Below, piece after piece: positions 1 to 8,063 of a stretch of 64,000 bases of DNA; the first letter of the stretch is position 1, and each line of letters opens with the position of its first letter. The stretch lies in NCBI RefSeq assembly GCF_004000885.1, contig NZ_BIMC01000003.1, forward strand, positions 124,001 through 188,000, given 5' to 3'. This DNA comes from Paenibacillus glucanolyticus NBRC 15330 (GTDB lineage: Bacteria > Bacillota > Bacilli > Paenibacillales > Paenibacillaceae). Below the pieces are notes generated by a model. That model worked only from the letters and a program-made list of their open reading frames with translations, was not told the DNA's origin and did not search any database. The translations under genes were made by a program, and so were the position numbers.

Positions 1-9
1 ATGTGAATG

Positions 10-43
10 ATCGCTGTCGGGATGTCCTCGGCAGCGATTTTTT
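10..43 (+). terminator. Rho-independent terminator of an upstream gene
   Basis: ATCGCTG at 10-16 pairs with CAGCGAT at 32-38 and is followed directly by a T-run. It most likely ends a plus-strand gene that lies to the left of the window. Confidence 0.6.
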
Positions 44-176
44 AATATATGGGATGGGGCATGGGTCCGCAGAATAATTAATTCTCGAAAGTAAAACCCT
101 ATAAAGTGCGACTTGTGTTTAAATAATAAGTAGGGTAGATATCGTCATCATTAAACTGCGTGAAGAAGGAGATCCC

Positions 177-1655
177 ATGACAGACAAGAAAGCCATGATA
201 GATATAGGTTGGAATTTAGACAACAGTTATGCTCAATTGCCGGAAACTTTTTTTGCAAAACAGGCTCCCACGCCTGTGCGTGCACCGGAATTGATTGTGC
301 TTAATGCGCCACTGGCGGCATCTCTTGGTTTAAACGCCAAGGCGCTGCAAAGCCCGGAGGGTGCAGCCGTGTTGGCGGGTAACGAAATGCCCGAAGGAGC
401 CTTGCCGCTGGCACAGGCCTATGCCGGGCACCAATTCGGGTATTTTACGATGCTCGGTGACGGCCGGGCGGTTCTGCTGGGCGAACAGCTCACGCCGCAG
501 GGCAAACGGGTGGATATTCAGCTTAAGGGTTCAGGCCGGACACCATATTCCCGCGGAGGGGATGGCCGGGCGGCTCTAGGCCCGATGCTGCGCGAATATA
601 TCATCAGTGAAGCCATGCATGCCCTGGGTATTCCGACCACCCGCAGCTTGGCGGTCGTGTCCACCGGTCAGCCTGTTACGCGTGAAAAGGATCTGCCGGG
701 TGCGATTCTGACCCGCATAGCGGCCAGCCATCTGCGCGTCGGTACGTTTCAGTATGTAAGGGGGGCGGGGACAACCGAGGATCTGCGGATTCTCGCGGAT
801 TATACCCTGCAGCGGCATTACCCGGATGCAGAGCCTGGAGCTGGTGCTAACCGCTATCTGGTCCTGCTGCAGGAAGTTATCAAGCGCCAGGCCGCTCTTA
901 TTGCCAAGTGGCAGCTCGTAGGTTTTATTCATGGGGTCATGAACACCGATAATATGACCCTGAGCGGCGAAACGATTGATTATGGTCCTTGTGCTTTCAT
1001 GGATACCTTTGATCCCAATACGGTATTTAGTTCTATAGATTCCCAAGGGCGCTACGCCTATGTCAACCAGCCCTATATTGCGGCGTGGAATCTTGCCCGA
1101 TTGGCGGAGGCCTTGCTGCCGCTGCTGCATGATGAGGAGGAGCAGGCTGTCAAGCTGGCCGAGGGTGCCATCGGCGCATTTACCGATCTGTATCATGAGC
1201 AGTGGCTCGCAGGCATGAGAGCCAAGCTGGGAATTTTTCATATGGAGGAGGAAGACGAAGCCTTGATTGAGGATCTTCTCAAGATGATGAAAAATCATCA
1301 GGCCGACTACACCAACACCTTCCGTGCTTTAACCTTTAATAAGCTGGAGGACACGCCTTTGCAAGGCACACCGGAGTTTGCCTCCTGGTATGAGCGCTGG
1401 CAGGCCAGACTTGGCAGGCAGCAGGAATCGTGGGATGATGCCCGCGAGCTTATGCGCAGCAGCAATCCTGCCGTCATTCCGCGCAACCATCGGGTGGAGG
1501 AAGCGCTGGAAGCAGCAGAGCAGGAAGGGGACTACAGCGTGATGCAAGAGCTGCTGGACGTTCTGGCAGAGCCTTATGCGCATTCCCCGGAGCAGGCGGA
1601 ATATGCAGTCGTGCCTAAGGGGTCCCGTCCTTACCGGACCTATTGCGGAACGTAA
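177..1655 (+). CDS. selO: SelO family protein adenylyltransferase (YdiU/UPF0061)
   Basis: The 492-residue product matches the SelO pseudokinase family, which transfers AMP from ATP to Ser/Thr/Tyr of target proteins and is linked in bacteria to redox homeostasis. Family blocks are visible: [20 protein letters not shown] near residue 85, a Gly/Arg-rich [16 protein letters not shown] block near 127, HGVMNTDNM near 255 and DYGPCAFMD near 271. The length is normal for the family (about 480). The ATG is preceded by AAGGAG with a 5-base spacer. It is monocistronic: a terminator follows 10 bases after the stop. No signal peptide is visible, so a cytosolic location is expected. The family assignment is very secure; the substrates in this organism are unknown. 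Confidence 0.95.
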   Translation: MTDKKAMIDIGWNLDNSYAQLPETFFAKQAPTPVRAPELIVLNAPLAASLGLNAKALQSPEGAAVLAGNEMPEGALPLAQAYAGHQFGYFTMLGDGRAVLLGEQLTPQGKRVDIQLKGSGRTPYSRGGDGRAALGPMLREYIISEAMHALGIPTTRSLAVVSTGQPVTREKDLPGAILTRIAASHLRVGTFQYVRGAGTTEDLRILADYTLQRHYPDAEPGAGANRYLVLLQEVIKRQAALIAKWQLVGFIHGVMNTDNMTLSGETIDYGPCAFMDTFDPNTVFSSIDSQGRYAYVNQPYIAAWNLARLAEALLPLLHDEEEQAVKLAEGAIGAFTDLYHEQWLAGMRAKLGIFHMEEEDEALIEDLLKMMKNHQADYTNTFRALTFNKLEDTPLQGTPEFASWYERWQARLGRQQESWDDARELMRSSNPAVIPRNHRVEEALEAAEQEGDYSVMQELLDVLAEPYAHSPEQAEYAVVPKGSRPYRTYCGT

Positions 1656-1664
1656 GGGAATAGA

Positions 1665-1702
1665 GGGTCAAGCAAGGAAGCTTCGTGCTTGACCCTTTTT
1701 TA
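1665..1702 (+). terminator. Rho-independent terminator of selO
   Basis: GGGTCAAGCA at 1665-1674 pairs perfectly with TGCTTGACCC at 1686-1695, followed by TTTTTT. Confidence 0.9.
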
Positions 1703-1762
1703 TATGGGCTCAGCCTTGTCCATCTGTTACTTCCGAATTCCGCATGAATCCAAATACATCAC

Positions 1763-1794
1763 AAAAAAGCCCCTGGACCTAGAGTCCAAGGGCT
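1763..1794 (-). terminator. Terminator-like hairpin oriented on the minus strand
   Basis: AGCCCCTGGAC at 1769-1779 and GTCCAAGGGCT at 1784-1794 form a stem with one mismatch; the A-run at 1763-1768 becomes a T-run on the minus strand. No minus-strand gene is evident to its right, so it may be a leftover or may block antisense transcription from the 1929 gene region. Confidence 0.4.
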
Positions 1795-1928
1795 GTATAT
1801 CGTATGGCTATTTTATTCGAGACCTTATTCAACATCATAGCAGAACCGAAAGAAACAGTCTATATTTTTGCCCGGAAATACCATAGAGTGAGGAAGCCGG
1901 CAAAACAAATGAACGGGAGCGTGGTTTC

Positions 1929-2921
1929 ATGGGGTGGGCTTGTCATCTCGATCAAGCGGATTTACAGGAGTATGTCGAGAAGGTTCTGGGTACCGGTTAT
2001 GTTGTGGCGGAAGTGACGAGGATGCATGGTGGCGCGCAGAAGGTCGTCTATAAGATTCATTGCGATAACGGTTTTGTCTGCGTGCTGTATGTGTGGGATT
2101 TAACGATGAATTATTTTCAGGAAGAAATAGCGAACGAGCATGATGTGCACGAACGGTCCTTTGGCGCTTATTCGTTTGAAATGAATAACAGATGGCTAAG
2201 GGAACACGGCATTTCAACAGCTGCTCTGTATGACCTTCATGTCCATACGAAACAGAGCCGTTACCCGTTTGACTATGCTCTTGTTGAGTATATCGAGGGA
2301 CAGAAGGCGGAGGCTTATGTTCAGCACCCGGATCAACGGGTCCAAGATGAGGTGCTGGAGCGGCTGGGCGACATGATCGCAGGTATGCATGCACATCAAA
2401 GACAGATCTATGGAAAACCTGATCCAAGCGAAGGGCGGCGCCAGGAGCCGTGCCATCTTATGCAGCTGGATAACGCCAAGGAACAGCTCTCATACGTTGT
2501 CTTGCATCATGCAGCGATCCGAGACCATCACGACAGGCTGATTGCTATATTGAATGAGCTTGAATCCAGAATAGATTCCCGTAAGCGGTACGGTTATATC
2601 CATGGGGAGCTGGGGCCGGACCACGTCTTGGTCACGGAACGCTTCGAGCCGTATCTTATTGATATTGAAGGTGCGCAATTCTTCGACACCGAGCATGAAC
2701 ATACGTTTCTTGAGCTTCGATTCGGAGAGAGCTACCGGTATTTCAGACCAACCGGGCTGGATCCGAACCGAATGTTATTCTACCGCCTGCATCACTACAT
2801 CTCGCTAACCTCGGGCGGCTTGAAGCTGCTTCACCGCGGGTTTCCCGATCGGGCCTTTGCTCGAAGCCTGGCCGATTACCATGCCCGGAACACCCTGCGA
2901 TTCATAGAGGAATGGAGATGA
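1929..2921 (+). CDS. APH-fold kinase-like protein with altered catalytic motif
   Basis: The 330-residue protein looks like the aminoglycoside phosphotransferase/choline-kinase fold: an N-terminal lobe with GGAQKVVYKI near residue 35, then HGELGPDH at 225-232 and DIEGA at 245-249. These occupy the places of the Brenner loop HGDxxxxN and the metal-binding DFE/DxD of APH enzymes. Here the catalytic Asp is Glu227 and the Asn is His232, so activity may be altered or lost. The start is chosen for ATG with GGGAG about 10 bases upstream. It is flanked by terminators and stands alone. The substrate is unknown; such genes are common in Paenibacillus and should not be called aminoglycoside resistance without evidence. 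Confidence 0.65.
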   Translation: MGWACHLDQADLQEYVEKVLGTGYVVAEVTRMHGGAQKVVYKIHCDNGFVCVLYVWDLTMNYFQEEIANEHDVHERSFGAYSFEMNNRWLREHGISTAALYDLHVHTKQSRYPFDYALVEYIEGQKAEAYVQHPDQRVQDEVLERLGDMIAGMHAHQRQIYGKPDPSEGRRQEPCHLMQLDNAKEQLSYVVLHHAAIRDHHDRLIAILNELESRIDSRKRYGYIHGELGPDHVLVTERFEPYLIDIEGAQFFDTEHEHTFLELRFGESYRYFRPTGLDPNRMLFYRLHHYISLTSGGLKLLHRGFPDRAFARSLADYHARNTLRFIEEWR

Positions 2922-3023
2922 TCCTCGAGGAGGGTGGCCGTGGCAGGCGGAACGGACTTACAATACGGTTCAACGGTGCCGTAATGAGCACTTACCGGAG
3001 CCTGCAACACCTGCAACAGCATA

Positions 3024-3067
3024 AACAGCCGATGATCTGCATGTTATGCAATCATCGGCTGTTTTGT
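3024..3067 (+). terminator. Rho-independent terminator of the APH-like gene
   Basis: AACAGCCGATGAT at 3024-3036 pairs with ATCATCGGCTGTT at 3051-3063, followed by TTGTT. It is about 100 bases beyond the stop codon at 2921. Confidence 0.8.
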
Positions 3068-3115
3068 TAGTAGTGGTGATCGGCGCTTGGCTCAAGAAGC
3101 TCAAACCTCGCTCTA

Positions 3116-4276
3116 TTACTTGGAGGCCTGCTGCTTCTCGTTCAAATGCTCGGTCAGGAATGTTATGATTCCGTCCTCCGCATCCTGGGAGTACTGCCAG
3201 ACCATCGCGCCGGCGAGGTCCTTGTTCTGGATGTAGTTGACCTTTTCCTGCAAGGCCTCCTTATCCTCGTAACTGATGAAGGTATTGCCGTTAAAGAGGT
3301 AGGCGGCCATGGCTTTGTTGTCATAATAACGCTTGAAGCCGTTTTTGTTCAGGTAGGCTTTCTCGATCTGTTTGTAATTGAGATTTACCTTGTCGATGTC
3401 AATCGGCGTTCCGGGTGCGAAGAGACCATCTTTGCTGCCCTTGACCTCCTTGACGTTCTTCCAGCCGTACGAATAGGCAGGGACACCCAACAGCAGCTTC
3501 CTGCTGTCGATATCGTGGTCCAGGTACATGGAGATGATCCCGTCGATGGAGTGCTTGGATTTCCCCTTGCTGTCCACGTACAGATTGGAGTTGAACCCGG
3601 TTGTGTCCGACCACTTGCCGGTCAGGTCATAGGTCATCACGTTGATGTAATCCACGTATTTCTCCACTTTTTTGACTTCAACATTGTCGAAATACCAATC
3701 CTGTGTTCCCGAGGCGAAGGTCAGCAGGTACTTCTTGTTCTTATGGGGCAGACGGTACAGCTTCTCCCGCAGTTCCTTCATCAGACTGGTGAAATTCTTC
3801 GTATCCTCAGGGCGTGCTTTCTGTGTATTCCAGGCATGGAATGCCGGATACTCCCAGTCAATATCTACCCCGTCCAGATCCAGCTCCTTGACCATATGGA
3901 TGATACTTTCCGTGAACAGATAGCGGTTCCCGTCCAGGGAAGCATCGGAGAAGCCGTCTGCACCATAGCCCCCGATCGCCAGCACCATCTGGGTCTTCGG
4001 ATTATGCTTTTTCAAATTCTTGATATTTTCTTTGATCTGGTTGTTGGTGGTGCTGTCTTCATGGAAATAGAGGTCCGTTCCCTTAATCTTGGCAAAAGCG
4101 ATAAAAGCGATGTCGACGCCCTTCTCTGACAGCTTGATATTCTTGTAGTCCTGCCAGGCCTCCACGTATACAGCCGTTATCTTCCGGTCTTCCGCCGAGG
4201 AGATCTGATAGAAATATAAGCCCATGCCCCCAAGCAGCAGCACGATAAACATCTTGGTATATATCGTTATTCTCAT
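3116..4276 (-). CDS. Membrane-anchored glycoside hydrolase family 18 protein
   Basis: The 386-residue product has one N-terminal membrane segment (residues 8-24) and then a GH18 barrel. The catalytic DxxDxDxE signature is intact as D135, D138, D140 and E142. Other GH18 traits are the AIGGYG strand near 100 and a C-terminal GAMVWQYSQD strand. GH18 enzymes cut beta-1,4 GlcNAc polymers or related glycans outside the cell. It is the last gene of a three-gene minus-strand set; its ATG lies 5 bases after the acyltransferase stop, with GGCGGGG as ribosome site. Next to an IcaA/PgaC-like synthase, it may trim the polymer made by the operon, a role similar to the hydrolase half of PgaB; this is inference. 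Confidence 0.85.
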   Translation of the reverse strand: MRITIYTKMFIVLLLGGMGLYFYQISSAEDRKITAVYVEAWQDYKNIKLSEKGVDIAFIAFAKIKGTDLYFHEDSTTNNQIKENIKNLKKHNPKTQMVLAIGGYGADGFSDASLDGNRYLFTESIIHMVKELDLDGVDIDWEYPAFHAWNTQKARPEDTKNFTSLMKELREKLYRLPHKNKKYLLTFASGTQDWYFDNVEVKKVEKYVDYINVMTYDLTGKWSDTTGFNSNLYVDSKGKSKHSIDGIISMYLDHDIDSRKLLLGVPAYSYGWKNVKEVKGSKDGLFAPGTPIDIDKVNLNYKQIEKAYLNKNGFKRYYDNKAMAAYLFNGNTFISYEDKEALQEKVNYIQNKDLAGAMVWQYSQDAEDGIITFLTEHLNEKQQASK

Positions 4277-4281
4277 CGTAG

Positions 4282-5373
4282 CTAACCCCGCCCGCCGAAT
4301 AGAATGTAGGTTGCCGTTTTACTTAGGTTCAGCACCTTGACGGTGATGTAGCTGATGGCGAAGATGATGGAGATATTCACGATCAGGCTGAGGGACGCTT
4401 CCAGAAACGTAGCCTCGACCTCGGTTCTGCCGGACAGCATCATCTCCACCAGCAGGTGAATCAGATAGATGCTGAAGCTGGCCCTGGAGACCGAACTGAT
4501 CAGCTTCTGGATTTTGTGGTTTACTTGATCGCTGATCGTGGCTTCCTTCTCCTTGAAGAAAACAAACAAGCCGACCGCCATGAAGAAGGTGGTCATGGAA
4601 TAGTTGCCGTAGAACATCTCATCCAGCACACCGCTGCGCAGCGAGACAAAATAAGTGGCTACCGGCGTGAGGAAGAACGAGACGATGCCCAGATTGTATA
4701 ATATATTTTTGAGCTTTAGCGGCAGCTCGTAATGGAACAGATAGTACCCCAGTATAAAATAGCCCAGGAATCCCATGAAGAACGGAATGTTCATAATCGG
4801 AATGTTAATATATTGATCGGTTGCCCGGAATACCGTGTCCGAGATGAAGCGATACGCAATGCTGACGATAAACCATAACAGCAGGTAGTACCTGAGATCC
4901 TTCTCGCTGCAGGATTTGATAAACTTGCTGATCAGCGGTACCGTCATATAGATGGCAATAATGGCATACAGGAACCAGAGATGCACATAATTCCGGTCGG
5001 TCAGCAGCCGATAACCGAAATCGACCACGAACTCATAGGCGTTCATGCGGCTTCTCATAATGTAGTACTGATTGTACAAGCCATAGATGAGCGACCAGGT
5101 CAGGAGGGGAATGAGCAGCGGCAGCACGCGCTTCACGTAGAATTCCCGGTAGGTCGTGATTTGGGTTCGGAGAATCATGGCGCCGCTGATCATGAAGAAT
5201 ACCGGCACGGCGAAGCGGGAAATGGAATTAAACCCGTTGCTGATCCACCATGAGGAGGAATTGAAGTCATTCGTGCTGGTCAGCACCTCCGCTGTATAAT
5301 GCAATATAATGACGGCAACGATGGATAGAATTCTTAGAATATCTACGTATACGATTCTTTTATTTGGAACCAT
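4282..5373 (-). CDS. Membrane acyltransferase family 3 (IcaC/OafA-like)
   Basis: The 363-residue protein consists of about ten hydrophobic segments and opens with the acyltransferase-3 hallmark: residues 1-40 contain RIVYVDILRILSIVAVIILHY, with the conserved R and H, then FAVPVFFMISGAMIL near 53. This family moves acetyl or succinyl groups onto extracellular glycans; IcaC in staphylococcal PNAG loci is a member. It lies 29 bases downstream of the glycosyltransferase and 5 bases before the GH18 gene, so the three are very probably one transcript. AAGGAGG is present 13 bases before the ATG. The family is secure; the acyl donor and polymer are inferred only from context. Confidence 0.85.
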   Translation of the reverse strand: MVPNKRIVYVDILRILSIVAVIILHYTAEVLTSTNDFNSSSWWISNGFNSISRFAVPVFFMISGAMILRTQITTYREFYVKRVLPLLIPLLTWSLIYGLYNQYYIMRSRMNAYEFVVDFGYRLLTDRNYVHLWFLYAIIAIYMTVPLISKFIKSCSEKDLRYYLLLWFIVSIAYRFISDTVFRATDQYINIPIMNIPFFMGFLGYFILGYYLFHYELPLKLKNILYNLGIVSFFLTPVATYFVSLRSGVLDEMFYGNYSMTTFFMAVGLFVFFKEKEATISDQVNHKIQKLISSVSRASFSIYLIHLLVEMMLSGRTEVEATFLEASLSLIVNISIIFAISYITVKVLNLSKTATYILFGGRG

Positions 5374-5402
5374 GCTGTTTGAGCAGCCTCCTTCTTCATG
5401 AC

Positions 5403-6755
5403 TTAATTCGATCCTGCGGCGATGTTCTGGCTGATGGTAGCAACGCCTTTCCGCTCCACGAAGCCCCAGCCCTCATCATTGTCAAAATATTTAAATGTGC
5501 CCGCAATATTGATGTACAGCAGCAAATTTCGGTAGGTTAACAGCTCCACTTGGCTGAACAGGAACATTCTCATATAATCCATAAACGTATACGTACTGCC
5601 GTACTTACGGCATAAGTACAAAGAAATGATGACCTGGGCCGCATTGAGCAGCACGCTTATAAGCAGGAACAGGATGGCATGCAGCAGGTTTCCGCCAAAG
5701 ATCAGCGTCTGCCCCAGATAAAATATCGTGGTAAATGCCGAGAGGGTTCCCAGCATAAACCCGTCAATAGCAAAAAACAGGCTCACGCTGACGCTGAATT
5801 TCTGGGACAGCCTGGACCAGTAGATCAGGATGCAATCAACAAATGCCTTCTGCCAGCGAATCCGCTGCTTATAGAAGTTCTGGAGATTCTCGGGGCATTC
5901 GGTATAACATACCGCTTCGGGCGCGTATACCAGCGTTTTCTTCAGTCGATTGGCTTTGATATATTCATGAATTTTCAAGGTAATGTCGATATCCTCGCCT
6001 ACCGTGCTGCGGAAGCCGGCCACATGGACCAGAACGTCCTTGTAAAAGGCACCAAAGGCGCCTGAAATCACAACGATCGAATTAAAATGCGATTGCGTAA
6101 GTTTGCGGACATAGAAGCCGTGCGTATAATTGATGATCTGGCTCTTAATGAGCCCTTTTCCGCGAAATTTCTCCACAATCGCACCGTTCTCATCCCGCAC
6201 AGCACCCTGCACAATCTTGACGGTACCGCCAAGCGCAATGATGTCGTCATCATGAAAATATTGATTCACATACTTGAGCGAGTCGGCTTCCAGCATGCTG
6301 TCTGCATCCAGGGTAATCACGATATCCGAGGCGGCATAATCGATGCCCGCATTCAGCGAATCCGCTTTTCCGCCATTCTGCTTGTCGATAACATAAATAT
6401 GGTGGTAGAGATTGGAACGATAGAATCCTTTGATCGGTTTATAGGTCAGCTTGTTGTCTGCCGGCCTGTCATCCGGCTGTAAATCCAGCAGCTCGTCAAG
6501 CGTGGACATCGTCCCATCCTTGGAGCCGTCGTTGATGATCATGATCTCATAGTTGCTGTAATGCAGACCGGCCATGGCATCGATGCAATTTCGGATCGTC
6601 AGCTCCTCATTGTAGGCGGGAACGAGCACCGAAATTGATTTTTCGTCCAGATCTGCATTCAGCTTCTTCACTTTGCTGCATAGCAGCGGAATTACCGTAT
6701 ACAGGGCTTGAAACACCAGAAATACACCGGCTAATCCGTAAAAAAAGTACTCCAA
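5403..6755 (-). CDS. Processive family 2 glycosyltransferase, IcaA/PgaC/HmsR-like
   Basis: The 450-residue enzyme has one N-terminal membrane segment, a GT2 domain and several C-terminal membrane segments. Processive-synthase motifs are all present: VLVPAYNEE, INDGSKDGT, the metal-binding DADSM, GEDIDI and the QRIRW (Q-x-x-R-W) acceptor motif. The length fits PgaC/IcaA (about 410-445), which polymerise UDP-GlcNAc into PNAG. The reading frame stays open upstream to 7091, but TTG at 6755 is chosen because AGGAG lies 8 bases before it and the protein then starts right at the first membrane helix. It is the first gene of the synthase-acyltransferase-GH18 operon. No deacetylase is encoded in the operon; one is found separately at 16375-17652. 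Confidence 0.88.
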   Translation of the reverse strand: MEYFFYGLAGVFLVFQALYTVIPLLCSKVKKLNADLDEKSISVLVPAYNEELTIRNCIDAMAGLHYSNYEIMIINDGSKDGTMSTLDELLDLQPDDRPADNKLTYKPIKGFYRSNLYHHIYVIDKQNGGKADSLNAGIDYAASDIVITLDADSMLEADSLKYVNQYFHDDDIIALGGTVKIVQGAVRDENGAIVEKFRGKGLIKSQIINYTHGFYVRKLTQSHFNSIVVISGAFGAFYKDVLVHVAGFRSTVGEDIDITLKIHEYIKANRLKKTLVYAPEAVCYTECPENLQNFYKQRIRWQKAFVDCILIYWSRLSQKFSVSVSLFFAIDGFMLGTLSAFTTIFYLGQTLIFGGNLLHAILFLLISVLLNAAQVIISLYLCRKYGSTYTFMDYMRMFLFSQVELLTYRNLLLYINIAGTFKYFDNDEGWGFVERKGVATISQNIAAGSN

Positions 6756-7217
6756 ACTCCTCACTCCTCTCTTCTCTATCTCTCTTTGTGATGAAGACCA
6801 GTATGGTGCGCCAACTCTATGGGATTTGAGGTGAATCGGCACTTTCTCTATATCGATCAATGTCAAGGGGTAAATTTGGTTGCGCAGGGATACTATCATC
6901 CATTTACAACCTTTCATTCCATATAAACCCATGTAACATCTTATGTAATAAACTATCGTAATTGGCTCCCAAAAGTAAAACCGCGCTATGGAGCAAGAAA
7001 ACGAATACATAGATGCTTTTCGAGTACAGTCTCCGTTTTGGTGCATCTTCCTATATTTTAGGCGGCTAAAGCGATTTAACGAGGAATGCATTCTGGAACA
7101 TTTCGTGTAACTTCGATAGAACTGGACTTAAATCGACGCCATTCTTCAGGAATGACTTGATATTTACAGGGGGTCCCTTAGAATGGTAGAGAAGAAGATG
7201 ATAGAGGAGTTCAGGAC
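6756..7217. other. Divergent intergenic region, polysaccharide operon / rsbQ-like
   Basis: 462 bases between the polysaccharide operon and the RsbQ-like gene. I see a plausible plus-strand promoter (listed separately) and a weak minus-strand one: ATGTAA/CATATA at 6920-6948, reading as TTACAT, 17 bases, TATATG, which would give a leader of about 160 bases. A minus-strand TTGACA near 6865 lacks a partner at the right distance. I did not recognise a c-di-GMP riboswitch. Confidence 0.5.
7157..7184 (+). promoter_or_regulatory. Candidate sigma-A promoter of the RsbQ-like gene
   Basis: TTGATA at 7157-7162 and TAGAAT at 7179-7184 are separated by 16 bases and lie 33 bases before the ATG at 7218. Confidence 0.5.
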
Positions 7218-8012
7218 ATGAATGAGGTTGTTGTACGAAACAACGTGAAAGTGATAGGAGACGGGGAGCGCACACTCATGCTGGCGCATGGATTCGGCTG
7301 CGACCAGAGCATGTGGAAATATATCTTGCCTGCCTTCGAGCCGCATTATCGCATCGTGCTGTTCGATTACGTAGGCTCGGGACGATCCGATCTATCGGCG
7401 TATACATCGGAGAGGTACAGCAGCCTGGACGGGTACGTGCAGGATGTGCTGGATATCATGGAAGCGCTGCAGCTTCAGGACGTTATCTTCATAGGTCATT
7501 CCGTGAGCTCCATGATCGGGATGCTGGCATCCATCCAGCGGCCGGACTATTTTGAACAATTAATCATGATCGGACCTTCAGCCCGCTATTTGAATGGTGA
7601 CGGGTATGTTGGAGGTTTTGATAAAAGCGATGTGACCGAATTGCTGGCGATGATGGAGATGAACTTCGCGGGCTGGGCGAGCTTTCTCGCGCCGATTGCC
7701 ATGAACAATCCAGAGCTTCCCAAGCTGATCAAAGAACTGGAACGAAGTTTCATCTCCACAGACCCTGGGATTACCAGAGAGTTTGCCGAGGTGACCTTTT
7801 TCTCGGACTGCCGGAATGAATTGTCTCGCGTTACCGTGCCTGTGCTCATTATGCAGTGTTCGGATGACAGCATCGTGCCGATTGCAGCCGGCGAATATTT
7901 ACATAAACACCTCCATAACAGTACATTCCGCCTCATGGAGGCAAAAGGCCATTATCCGCATATCAGTCATCCGGAGGAAACCATTACGATAATTCAGGAG
8001 TATCTGAAATAA
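7218..8012 (+). CDS. rsbQ: RsbQ-like alpha/beta hydrolase
   Basis: The 264-residue protein closely follows Bacillus subtilis RsbQ over its full length, as I recall that sequence (shared blocks GFGCDQS near residue 25, LFDYVGSG near 48, STDP near 180). The catalytic triad is visible as Ser95 in GHSVSS, Asp216/217 in QCSDD and His245 in KGHYPHIS. RsbQ binds a small hydrophobic molecule and is needed for the PAS phosphatase RsbP to activate sigma-B under energy stress; it is related to the plant D14/KAI2 receptors. Here the next gene, 51 bases on, encodes a PAS-GGDEF protein instead of RsbP. AGGAG lies 8 bases before the ATG. Family call is very secure; the output pathway is inferred to be c-di-GMP. 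Confidence 0.92.
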   Translation: MNEVVVRNNVKVIGDGERTLMLAHGFGCDQSMWKYILPAFEPHYRIVLFDYVGSGRSDLSAYTSERYSSLDGYVQDVLDIMEALQLQDVIFIGHSVSSMIGMLASIQRPDYFEQLIMIGPSARYLNGDGYVGGFDKSDVTELLAMMEMNFAGWASFLAPIAMNNPELPKLIKELERSFISTDPGITREFAEVTFFSDCRNELSRVTVPVLIMQCSDDSIVPIAAGEYLHKHLHNSTFRLMEAKGHYPHISHPEETITIIQEYLK

Positions 8013-8063
8013 GCGTGTATTCTAAGGATGAGGGCCCGTACGGAAAGGATCGATCAATAAGCA

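Noticed and set aside
3146-4129. Plus-strand open frame of 327 codons opposite the GH18 gene
   Set aside because: It is antisense to a gene with an intact GH18 active site and has no recognisable domain or ribosome site.
6755-7091. N-terminal extension of the PgaC-like synthase to 7091
   Set aside because: The extra 112 residues lack any domain, have no ribosome site and make the protein longer than its family; TTG 6755 has AGGAG at proper distance.
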